Assembly: GCF_001068775.1 (NCBI RefSeq) | Contig: NZ_JWAJ01000097.1 | Span: forward strand, 34,453-98,452 | Reading direction: 5' to 3' | DNA length: 64,000 bases | From: Streptococcus pseudopneumoniae | GTDB lineage: Bacteria; Bacillota; Bacilli; Lactobacillales; Streptococcaceae | Shown here: one piece after another, positions 18,514 to 26,027 of the stretch | Layout of the letters: each line of letters starts with the position of its first letter | How positions within the stretch are numbered: the first letter of the stretch is position 1 | Notes under the pieces: generated by a model | Databases searched by the model: none | Told to the model about the DNA's origin: nothing | What the model saw: only the letters and a program-made list of their open reading frames with translations | Made by a program: the position numbers and the translations under genes

Positions 18514-19122
18514 TTAGTACCAACCGTTGTTAAGCCAGAAGTTCTTAGCAGCTGCCCATGAACCGTAACGTCCTGCAACGTAAGCATCTGCTACACGTTC
18601 TTGGTTTTCAGCTGAGTAGTCACCGTTCAAGTATGAATCTGTCAATTGGTAACGTCCGATGTAACGTCCGTTTGTAGCTGTGTAGCTACCACCTGATTCT
18701 TTTTGAGCGATCCATTCTTTAGCTTCTGCTTCAGATCCGCTGACGGTTGAAGTTGATGCTGAAGTTTCTTCTGCTACAGTTACGCTTGCTGCTGGCGCTT
18801 CATAAGTTGTTGCTTCAGAAGCTGCAGGTGCTGCTACTGGAGCTTCTGCTGGCGCAGCTGAAGTAGTTGCAGTTGCTGGTGCTTCACCATCAATAACCAA
18901 TACTTGGTCTACATAGATCAAATGAATATCTTTAATCTTATTTTTTTCTGCCAATTTTTCAACAGTTGTATTGTATTTTTCAGCGATTCCTGATAGAGTG
19001 TCACCTGATTTTACTGTGTAAGTTGTTGTTTCTTGTGCAAAAGCAAGTGATGGTGCAAGGAAAGCAAGTGCTGCTGCTACTCCTACAAGTCCTGTTTTAA
19101 TTTTGTTAGTTGTTGATTTCAT
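18514..19122 (-). CDS. Secreted LysM protein with lytic-transglycosylase-like C-terminus
   Basis: The 202-residue protein has a signal peptide (cleavage after about LAFAQ, residue 30). One LysM domain (YTVKSGDTLSGIAEKYNTT, residues ~35-80) binds peptidoglycan. An Ala/Pro/Thr-rich linker leads to a C-terminal ~70-residue domain with AKEWIAQKESGGSY, where the Glu is the likely catalytic residue of a lysozyme-like fold. It matches a pneumococcal LysM protein I recall at this position beside the serine dehydratase genes. Upstream are two TGTAAC half-sites, but no full WalR box. It probably remodels the cell wall. Confidence 0.85.
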   Translation of the reverse strand: MKSTTNKIKTGLVGVAAALAFLAPSLAFAQETTTYTVKSGDTLSGIAEKYNTTVEKLAEKNKIKDIHLIYVDQVLVIDGEAPATATTSAAPAEAPVAAPAASEATTYEAPAASVTVAEETSASTSTVSGSEAEAKEWIAQKESGGSYTATNGRYIGRYQLTDSYLNGDYSAENQERVADAYVAGRYGSWAAAKNFWLNNGWY

Positions 19123-19302
19123 ATTAAAAGATTCTCCTTCTTTCTTATATTTCCATCATACCCTACTATTATTACTATTTCTTGACGGTTTTATGTAGAA
19201 ATGTTACAAGACTATGTTTTATTTCACTTAAATAGCCTCTTTTTGTTACAAAAGGCTTGATTTTAGAGGCTTTATGGGGTTTTTAGATATTTTATCATGG
19301 AA

Positions 19303-19333
19303 TTGAGCGCTTGCATCTAATCTTTGATATAAT
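19303..19333 (+). promoter_or_regulatory. Promoter of the serine dehydratase operon
   Basis: An extended -10, TGATATAAT (19325-19333), has TTGAGC at 19303-19308 as a widely spaced (19-base) -35. It lies 30 bases before the beta-subunit start. Confidence 0.55.
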
Positions 19334-19363
19334 AGAGTTAAGAATCTTTTTAAGGGGAAACAG

Positions 19364-20035
19364 ATGCAATCACTTCGTTTTCAATCTGTCTTTGATATTA
19401 TTGGGCCAGTCATGATTGGCCCATCTAGTAGTCACACGGCAGGAGCTGTTCGTATTGGGAAGATTGTCTCTTCCATTTTTGATGATACTCCGACAGAAGT
19501 CGAATTCCAACTATTTAACTCATTTGCCAAGACCTATCGTGGTCACGGGACAGACCTAGCCCTTGTTGCTGGTATTTTGGGCATGGATACAGACGATCCA
19601 GAAATTCCAAATAGTTTAGAAATCGCCCACAAGCGTGGCATCAAAATAGTATGGACTATCCAGAAAGACAGTAATGCCCCTCACCCAAACACTACGAAAA
19701 TCACTGTTAAGAATGAGCACAAAACCATCAGTGTAACAGGAATTTCAATCGGGGGTGGTAATATCCAAGTGACAGAGCTCAATGGTTTTGCAGTATCCCT
19801 CAACATGAACACTCCTACCATCATCATCGTTCATCAGGATGTTCCAGGTATGATTGCTCACGTAACAGAGGCCCTCTCTCGCTTTGACATCAATATCGCT
19901 CAGATGAATGTAACTCGCGAAAAAGCTGGCGAGAAAGCCATTATGATTATCGAAGTTGATAGTCGCAACTGTGATGAATCTATCGAAGAAATTCGCAAAA
20001 TTCCTCATCTGCACAATGTCAATTTCTTTCAATAG
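19364..20035 (+). CDS. sdaAB: L-serine dehydratase, beta subunit
   Basis: This iron-sulfur L-serine deaminase subunit converts serine to pyruvate and ammonia together with the alpha subunit. The 223-residue protein has the family motif GPVMIGPSSSHTAGAVRIG near residue 15 and a C-terminal ACT domain (about 148-223, from NTPTIIIVHQDVPGMIAHV), which is typically regulatory. The length is normal. The alpha gene follows after eight bases. AAGGGG lies upstream of the ATG. Confidence 0.95.
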   Translation: MQSLRFQSVFDIIGPVMIGPSSSHTAGAVRIGKIVSSIFDDTPTEVEFQLFNSFAKTYRGHGTDLALVAGILGMDTDDPEIPNSLEIAHKRGIKIVWTIQKDSNAPHPNTTKITVKNEHKTISVTGISIGGGNIQVTELNGFAVSLNMNTPTIIIVHQDVPGMIAHVTEALSRFDINIAQMNVTREKAGEKAIMIIEVDSRNCDESIEEIRKIPHLHNVNFFQ

Positions 20036-20043
20036 GAGAAAAT

Positions 20044-20916
20044 ATGTTTTACTCTATCAAAGAATTAGTCAAACAAGCCGAAATTGATTTTCAAGGCAAT
20101 GTTGCTGAACTCATGATTACGACCGAGTTTGAGCTAACCGGTCGTGAACGCGAAGAAGTCATCCTTCTCATGGAGCGCAACCTTGAAGTCATGAAAGCTT
20201 CCGTTGAACTTGGACTCAATGAGAATAAATCTCGTAGCGGTTTGACAGGTGGTGACGCTGCCAAACTAGATCACTACATCAAAAAAGGAAAGACCCTATC
20301 AGACTTCACTGTCTTGTCTGCCGCCCGTAACGCTATCGCCGTTAATGAACACAATGCCAAGATGGGTCTTGTTTGTGCGACACCGACCGCAGGTAGCGCA
20401 GGTTGTCTTCCCGCAGTTCTCACATCTGCTATTCAAAAACTCAATCTAACTCATGAACAACAACTAGACTTCTTATTCGCTGCAGGTGCTTTTGGACTCG
20501 TGATTGCTAACAACGCTTCTATCTCGGGAGCCGAAGGTGGCTGCCAGGCCGAAGTCGGTTCAGCTTCAGCCATGAGTGCCGCTGCCCTAACTCTAGCTGC
20601 AGGTGGAACACCTTATCAAGCGAGCCAGGCTATCGCCTTCGTTATCAAAAACATGCTCGGCCTAATCTGTGACCCCGTTGCAGGTTTGGTTGAAGTTCCT
20701 TGTGTCAAGCGGAATGCCATGGGAGCAAGCTTCGCCTTCATCGCAGCCGATATGGCTCTGGCTGGTATTGAATCCAAAATTCCAGTTGATGAGGTCATTG
20801 ACGCCATGTATCAAGTAGGATCTAGCTTACCAACTGCCTTTCGTGAAACTGCTGAAGGGGGACTCGCTGCCACACCTACTGGTCGTCGCCTCCAAAAAGA
20901 AATCTTCGGCGAATAA
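20044..20916 (+). CDS. sdaAA: L-serine dehydratase, alpha subunit
   Basis: The 290-residue catalytic subunit carries the conserved cysteines that hold the [4Fe-4S] cluster: GSAGCLPAV, GLICDPVAG and VEVPCVKRN. The phosphate-loop-like segment SRSGLTGGDA is also present. GGAGAAAAT precedes the ATG, and the gene is coupled to the beta subunit. The split two-gene form is the usual Gram-positive arrangement. Confidence 0.96.
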   Translation: MFYSIKELVKQAEIDFQGNVAELMITTEFELTGREREEVILLMERNLEVMKASVELGLNENKSRSGLTGGDAAKLDHYIKKGKTLSDFTVLSAARNAIAVNEHNAKMGLVCATPTAGSAGCLPAVLTSAIQKLNLTHEQQLDFLFAAGAFGLVIANNASISGAEGGCQAEVGSASAMSAAALTLAAGGTPYQASQAIAFVIKNMLGLICDPVAGLVEVPCVKRNAMGASFAFIAADMALAGIESKIPVDEVIDAMYQVGSSLPTAFRETAEGGLAATPTGRRLQKEIFGE

Positions 20917-20939
20917 TTTCAAAATAACTAGGAGAGTAT

Positions 20940-21572
20940 ATGTCATCAATTTCCGCTATTTTTTTCGATTTAGATGGAACGCTCGTGGACAGTTCTATCG
21001 GCATTCACAATGGTTTCACCTATACCTTTGATCAACTGGGAGTGACAAGCCCTGATGCCAAGACTATTCGTGGTTTTATGGGGCCTCCGCTAGAAACCAG
21101 CTTTGCCACCTGCTTACCAACTGAGCAGATTGAGCAAGCTATCCAGCTTTATCGCTCCTACTATAAAGAAAAGGGTGTTTACGAAGCTCAGCTTTATCCT
21201 CATATCAAAGATTTACTGGTAGAACTAGCTAAACAGTTTCCTCTTTATATCACCACGACAAAAAACACCCCAACCGCTCAGGATATGACTAAAAACTTTG
21301 GAATCTATCATTTCTTTGATGGCATTTATGGTTCCAGCCCTGAAACTCCACATAAAGCAGATGTCATTCGCCAAGCCTTGCAGGCACATCAACTAGCACC
21401 TGAACAAGCCATCATCATCGGTGATACCAAGTTTGATATGCTGGGAGCTCAAGAAACTGGCATTCAGAAATTGGCCGTCACTTGGGGATTTGGAGAGCAA
21501 GCAGACTTGCTAAACTATCAACCTGATTATATCGCCCACAAACCCTTAGAAGTTTTGGAGTATTTTCAATAA
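20940..21572 (+). CDS. HAD-superfamily hydrolase, phosphoglycolate-phosphatase-like
   Basis: The 210-residue protein has HAD motif I, FFDLDGTLVDSS (D10, D12), a helical cap, motif II ITTTKNT, motif III Lys in PHKAD, and motif IV IIGDTKFDM. It is closest to the Gph/PGMB-type phosphatases; the substrate is not predictable. It is 23 bases after sdaAA with AGGAG upstream, so probably the third gene of that operon. Confidence 0.88.
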   Translation: MSSISAIFFDLDGTLVDSSIGIHNGFTYTFDQLGVTSPDAKTIRGFMGPPLETSFATCLPTEQIEQAIQLYRSYYKEKGVYEAQLYPHIKDLLVELAKQFPLYITTTKNTPTAQDMTKNFGIYHFFDGIYGSSPETPHKADVIRQALQAHQLAPEQAIIIGDTKFDMLGAQETGIQKLAVTWGFGEQADLLNYQPDYIAHKPLEVLEYFQ

Positions 21573-21627
21573 CATAGACTGGGCAACGACTCCATTCCAG
21601 AAGAAAATGAGGCAAGCTTCTACATAA

Positions 21628-21676
21628 CAAAACGCATATTACCAAGGCTCTTCAAGACCTGATAATATGCGTTTTT
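21628..21676. terminator. Bidirectional terminator with long stem
   Basis: AAAACGCATATTA (21628-21640) pairs perfectly with TAATATGCGTTTT (21662-21674) around a 21-base loop. It sits between the convergent HAD gene and the CapD-like gene and has T-runs for both. Confidence 0.8.
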
Positions 21677-21681
21677 CTTTT

Positions 21682-23532
21682 TTATTCAACGTGGGTTGTT
21701 TGATTAGCAAAGGCGATAATGGCTTGCTTCAATTCATCTCCACTGAGAGTTCGGAACTCTTCAATTTTTTGATCGATGGCTTCTAGAGGCATGACATTAA
21801 CCTTACCAACGAAAATCTTATCCATAACTTGGTTATCAACAAGCTCGGTTGATACCAAGAGTTCTTCGTAGAGTTTTTCACCTGGACGGATTCCAACTTC
21901 AACGATTGGAATTTCGCTCTCAGTGTGTCCACTTAGAAGCACCATTTTCTTGGCTAAGTCATAAATTTTGACTGGTTTGCCCATATCAAGGATAAAGACT
22001 TCCCCATCTTTGGCGTAGGCACCAGCATGGATAACCAAACGGCTAGCTTCTGGAATGGTCATAAAGTAACGAGTCATGCGGAAGTCTGTCACCGTTACAG
22101 GCCCACCTTCAGCAATCTGACGTTCAAAGACTGGAATCACACTACCACGGCTACCAAGAACATTCCCAAACCGAACTGCACAGTAGGTAGATTGGCTACG
22201 TTGGTTAAAGCCAGTGACAATCAACTCAGCCACGCGCTTGGTTGCTCCCATAACATTGGGGGGATTAACCGCCTTATCTGTCGAAATCATAACCATCTTA
22301 GGTACTTTGGCTTCATCAACAGCCTTAGCAACATTGTAAGTTCCACGGATATTATTTTTGAAGGCTTCTTTTGGATTGCGCTCCATCATAGGAACATGCT
22401 TGTGAGCAGCCGCATGATAAACAATAGCTGGCTTGTACTGCTCAAAGACTTGCAACAAACGGTCATAGTCTTGAATGTCTGCGATAACTGGCACATAATC
22501 AATCCCTTGGAACTTACGAATCAGCTCATGATAAACAAGGTAGATTGAGTTTTCCCCATGACCGAGCAAGACGATGCGTTCAGGATTGAAGCGACTAACT
22601 TGGCGACAGATTTCAGAACCGATTGAACCACCAGCCCCTGTGACTAATATGGTCTTACCTGTCAGTTCTGCGCCCAGACGCGATTCGTCAAGACGAATTT
22701 CCTGACGACCCAAAAGGTCTGTGATATCAATTTTCTGGAATCCTCCACCTGCTTGGTGAAGTCCCTGAACAACGGTTTCAACCTTAGGCATCTTGTAACA
22801 CTTGACACCCAGCTTATTACACATCTGCAAGATACGCTCATATTCTGACGGGTCAAGAGACGGAATCGCAACGATAACACGTTCGATTTGATGACGTTTG
22901 GCTAATTCAGGCAGACTATCATAAGAGCCTAAAACAGGGATTCCACCAAGTTTTTGACCCTTTTTCTTAGCATCCTTATCTAAAATACCGACAAGTTCCA
23001 AATCACTGGTTGGATGTTGGTAACTATCCATAAAGAGAGCACCACCATCACCAGCACCAATCAAGAAAGTACGGCGGTGTTCTCCATCACCACTGCCTTT
23101 TTTGCGTCTAGAGTAGATTAACTGCCAAGTAATCCGTGGCAATAAAATCAAAAAGGTACTCAACAAGATAAAGAGAATGATGAAACGGATTGAAAAAAGT
23201 GGCAAGAAGGCATAGCAGATACTATATGACAAGACACTGCTCGCAGTCACGCCAAAAAAGATTTTCATAAAATCCGTAATCTTGCTGTAACGGCTGATAC
23301 TAGCATTCAACCCCCAAAATCCAATCATGATTTGATAGAAAAGGAAGGTCAAGCTAGTATAGATGACATAGTCCACAGGAGCTGGATTGATCAATCCATA
23401 AAACAAGATGTAAGAAACAATGATTGAGGAAATCATGCTGGCAGCATCAAAAACCCCCCAAAAGACTTGTTTTTGTTGTTTATTTAACACTTCAACCAGA
23501 TCAATTACATAATCTGTCATTTTTTTATTCAT
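21682..23532 (-). CDS. CapD-like membrane nucleotide-sugar dehydratase/epimerase
   Basis: The 616-residue protein has four N-terminal membrane helices (about residues 20-135), then a CoA-binding-like Rossmann segment (RRTFLIGAGDGGALF), then a full SDR domain with TGAGGSIGSE near residue 296. The catalytic region STDKAVNPPNVMGATKR has Met in place of the usual Tyr, as in WbpM/CapD 4,6-dehydratases. It probably makes a modified UDP-GlcNAc-type sugar for surface polysaccharide. It is co-oriented with the glycosyltransferase upstream, 68 bases away. Confidence 0.9.
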   Translation of the reverse strand: MNKKMTDYVIDLVEVLNKQQKQVFWGVFDAASMISSIIVSYILFYGLINPAPVDYVIYTSLTFLFYQIMIGFWGLNASISRYSKITDFMKIFFGVTASSVLSYSICYAFLPLFSIRFIILFILLSTFLILLPRITWQLIYSRRKKGSGDGEHRRTFLIGAGDGGALFMDSYQHPTSDLELVGILDKDAKKKGQKLGGIPVLGSYDSLPELAKRHQIERVIVAIPSLDPSEYERILQMCNKLGVKCYKMPKVETVVQGLHQAGGGFQKIDITDLLGRQEIRLDESRLGAELTGKTILVTGAGGSIGSEICRQVSRFNPERIVLLGHGENSIYLVYHELIRKFQGIDYVPVIADIQDYDRLLQVFEQYKPAIVYHAAAHKHVPMMERNPKEAFKNNIRGTYNVAKAVDEAKVPKMVMISTDKAVNPPNVMGATKRVAELIVTGFNQRSQSTYCAVRFGNVLGSRGSVIPVFERQIAEGGPVTVTDFRMTRYFMTIPEASRLVIHAGAYAKDGEVFILDMGKPVKIYDLAKKMVLLSGHTESEIPIVEVGIRPGEKLYEELLVSTELVDNQVMDKIFVGKVNVMPLEAIDQKIEEFRTLSGDELKQAIIAFANQTTHVE

Positions 23533-23600
23533 GTGAATGGTATCCTCCTACACAAAATCACATTTTCTAGTAATTACAAGACGTTTTTTTAACTGATTAG

Positions 23601-24431
23601 CTATTTGCTTTTTCTCAATAGTTTTAAAAATATAAACTGTCGGACAAATCCTGGACAGAGGGCAACGACAACTTGGATTAAAACACTTTTCAGATACTCG
23701 CCATAAGAAATCTGTCCACGCGTGTGCATTCTTTGACGTGCTTGGCGATAGAGTTTAAGATAGCGAAGGCCACCACGGCGTTCAAACATCCCCGCTCCCA
23801 CGCGAACCTTACAAAGAATCTGATCCACATTTCCAGTTCGAGCACCAGCGCTAATCATATTAAGCCAAAGCAAATCGTCTTCCATATAGAGCCCATCTTC
23901 GTAGTTACCTGCCTTGAGAACCATCTCTTTTTTAAACATAACTGTCATATGATTAAAGGCACTTCTCATACGTTGGTAGGCGACAATCTCTTCGTGCTTG
24001 ATAGGAACGCGACGATAGGACACGATTTCATCAGGTTGGTCAATAAATTCTGCGATATGACCTCCCAGCAAGTCCAAGTTTTCCTTTTCCATCAAATCAA
24101 ACTGTTGTTCGAAACGATCTTCGACAGCAATATCATCTGTATCCATACGAGCAATGACGTCATATTGGCACTGTAAGACACCGTACTGTAGTGCCAAGCC
24201 CAAGCCACGGTTTTGCTCCAGTGGACAACGTTTGATTGGAATACTTGACTGTGCTGCCAACTTTTCCAACACTTGATATAGTTCAGGTGTCAGTAGACCG
24301 TCTTCAACGATAACCACTTCACTAGGTTTGAGCGTTTGATGTAAGATACTTTTTACAGCCTCTTCCAAAAAGACAGGATTTTCTTTGATGTAGACTGACA
24401 TCAAGACGCTAAATTTCCTATTTTCAGACAC
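23601..24431 (-). CDS. Family 2 glycosyltransferase
   Basis: The 276-residue GT-A enzyme starts FSVLMSVYIKENPVFLEEAV, with VVIVEDG and the metal-binding ARMDTDD motif (near residue 97). EDDLLWLNMISAG lies in the acceptor region. The C-terminal ~40 residues carry a hydrophobic patch (LIQVVVALCPGFVRQFIFL) that may associate with the membrane. Together with the CapD-like enzyme it probably builds a cell-surface glycan; donor and acceptor are unknown. Confidence 0.88.
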   Translation of the reverse strand: MSENRKFSVLMSVYIKENPVFLEEAVKSILHQTLKPSEVVIVEDGLLTPELYQVLEKLAAQSSIPIKRCPLEQNRGLGLALQYGVLQCQYDVIARMDTDDIAVEDRFEQQFDLMEKENLDLLGGHIAEFIDQPDEIVSYRRVPIKHEEIVAYQRMRSAFNHMTVMFKKEMVLKAGNYEDGLYMEDDLLWLNMISAGARTGNVDQILCKVRVGAGMFERRGGLRYLKLYRQARQRMHTRGQISYGEYLKSVLIQVVVALCPGFVRQFIFLKLLRKSK

Positions 24432-24649
24432 AGTTTTTCTCCAATGTATATATTTTCTTTCACTATTTTATCACAATTTTTCAGACTTTCCTATTTTTAT
24501 TTGAATCCCAGAAAAAAACTAGTAAATATATTGTCCTTATTTTCTATGATTTCTATCGGCTACGTAGCGAATCACGTCAGGTCAACTTGACATCTTTAGG
24601 AAAAAAAATTAAAATAAGCTGTTATCAAAATCAGTTTATTGAGGTGCAC

Positions 24650-25816
24650 ATGAACAAACGATCACTCTTTTTTATTCTAGGAATTATCTTAATCGGAGCG
24701 GTCTTGAGAGCTCCTTTCACAGCTTTACCAACTGTTTTGGGAGATATTGCCCAAGGTTTAGGCGTGGAAGTTAGTTCACTTGGTGTTTTGACCAGTCTCC
24801 CTCTCTTGATGTTTGCCCTCTTCTCCTCTTTTGCGACTCGTTTGGCTCAAAAAATTGGACTCGAGCACCTTTTCACCTATAGTCTTATCGTCTTGACTGT
24901 GGGTTCAGTGATTCGTATCTTCAATCTCCCCCTTCTCTATCTGGGAACCTTACTCATCGGAGCTAGTGTCGCTATTTTTAACGTACTTCTTCCTAGTATG
25001 ATTCAGGCAAACTACCCACAAAAGATTAGCTTCCTGACAACGGTTTATGTGACGACTATGGGAATCGCGACAGCACTAGCCTCTTATCTATCTGTCCCAA
25101 TTACTCAGGCAACATCTTGGAAGGGCTTGATTCTCTGCCTATCCTTGGTCTGCCTACTAACCTTATTCGTCTGGTTCCCCAACCATGGCCACAATCATTT
25201 CCTAGAAAGGCATGAAGAGAAAAAAGAAAAAGAGAATATCCTAAAAAGCAAGCAAGTTTGGGCTATTATTGTCTTCGGTGGACTACAGTCCTTACTCTTC
25301 TATACCAGTATGACCTGGTTACCAACCATGGCCATCAGTGCAGGGCTAGCTCATACGGACGCTGGTCTTCTGGCTTCTATCTTTTCACTGATTAGTATCC
25401 CCTTCTCGATGACCATTCCAAGTCTCACAACTCGTTTGTCCAATCGTCACCGTCAAATCATGTTAACAGTCATCTCTCTGGCTGGTATGTTAGGAATTGC
25501 CATGCTTTTATACCCAAGCAATAGTTTCCTTTACTGGTTAGTAGCGCATCTCTTGATTGGTACTGCTTGTAGCGCTCTTTTCCCTTACCTCATGGTTTGT
25601 TTCTCCATCAAAACCAGCTCTCCTGAAAAGACAGCCCAATTATCTGGACTTGCCCAGACCGGAGGCTACATTTTGGCAGCCTTTGGACCAACTCTCTTTG
25701 GTTACAGTTTTAACATGTTCCAGTCTTGGGTTCCAGCGGTACTGATTCTTCTAGTAATTGATATCATCATGACAATCGCCCTCTTTATGGTAGATAAAAC
25801 TAAGAAAATCCTCTAA
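24650..25816 (+). CDS. MFS transporter, CynX/NimT type
   Basis: This is a 388-residue protein with twelve predicted membrane helices. I use the ATG at 24650 (MNKRSLFFILGIILIG), which has TTGAGGTG just upstream; the in-frame extension to 24587 is hydrophilic and has no ribosome binding site. The pattern LRAPFTALPTVLGDIA in the first loop and QLSGLAQTGGYILAAFGPTLFG near the end are typical of the cyanate/nitroimidazole-like MFS subfamily. Substrate unknown. It ends at a clear terminator. Confidence 0.85.
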   Translation: MNKRSLFFILGIILIGAVLRAPFTALPTVLGDIAQGLGVEVSSLGVLTSLPLLMFALFSSFATRLAQKIGLEHLFTYSLIVLTVGSVIRIFNLPLLYLGTLLIGASVAIFNVLLPSMIQANYPQKISFLTTVYVTTMGIATALASYLSVPITQATSWKGLILCLSLVCLLTLFVWFPNHGHNHFLERHEEKKEKENILKSKQVWAIIVFGGLQSLLFYTSMTWLPTMAISAGLAHTDAGLLASIFSLISIPFSMTIPSLTTRLSNRHRQIMLTVISLAGMLGIAMLLYPSNSFLYWLVAHLLIGTACSALFPYLMVCFSIKTSSPEKTAQLSGLAQTGGYILAAFGPTLFGYSFNMFQSWVPAVLILLVIDIIMTIALFMVDKTKKIL

Positions 25817-25857
25817 AAAGTTTTTGGAATTTACCACAGATAAACACACTTTTCAAG

Positions 25858-25878
25858 CCAGACTGAGTCTGGTTTTTT
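25858..25878 (+). terminator. Rho-independent terminator
   Basis: CCAGAC/GTCTGG around TGA, followed by TTTTTT, 42 bases after the MFS gene. Confidence 0.85.
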
Positions 25879-25883
25879 ATATG

Positions 25884-25943
25884 AGTATATGTTTAAAAAG
25901 CATCATACATATACTAGGAGAAAAATATGGTTTTTGATATAAT
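25884..25943 (+). promoter_or_regulatory. Promoter and palindrome upstream of the repeat/DUF2971 gene
   Basis: AGTATATGT (25884-25892) and ACATATACT (25907-25915) form a perfect 9-bp inverted repeat with a 14-base spacer. It ends 22 bases before an extended -10, TGATATAAT (TATAAT at 25938-25943); no clear -35 is present. PadR-family regulators often bind ATGT...ACAT palindromes, and a padR gene lies downstream, so cross-regulation is conceivable but unproven. Confidence 0.45.
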
Positions 25944-26027
25944 AAAATATGTAGAAACTAATTATGAAACGAAAAGGCAGATTAGTTTGAACTAGCAATA
26001 ATTACTATTTCAAAGTGAGGGCATAGT

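Noticed and set aside
19195..19260. Full WalR operator upstream of the LysM gene
   Set aside because: Two TGTAAC half-sites are visible, but no second hexamer at the required five-base spacing.
23724..24176. 150-codon plus-strand frame within the glycosyltransferase gene
   Set aside because: Antisense shadow of a clear GT2 coding region.
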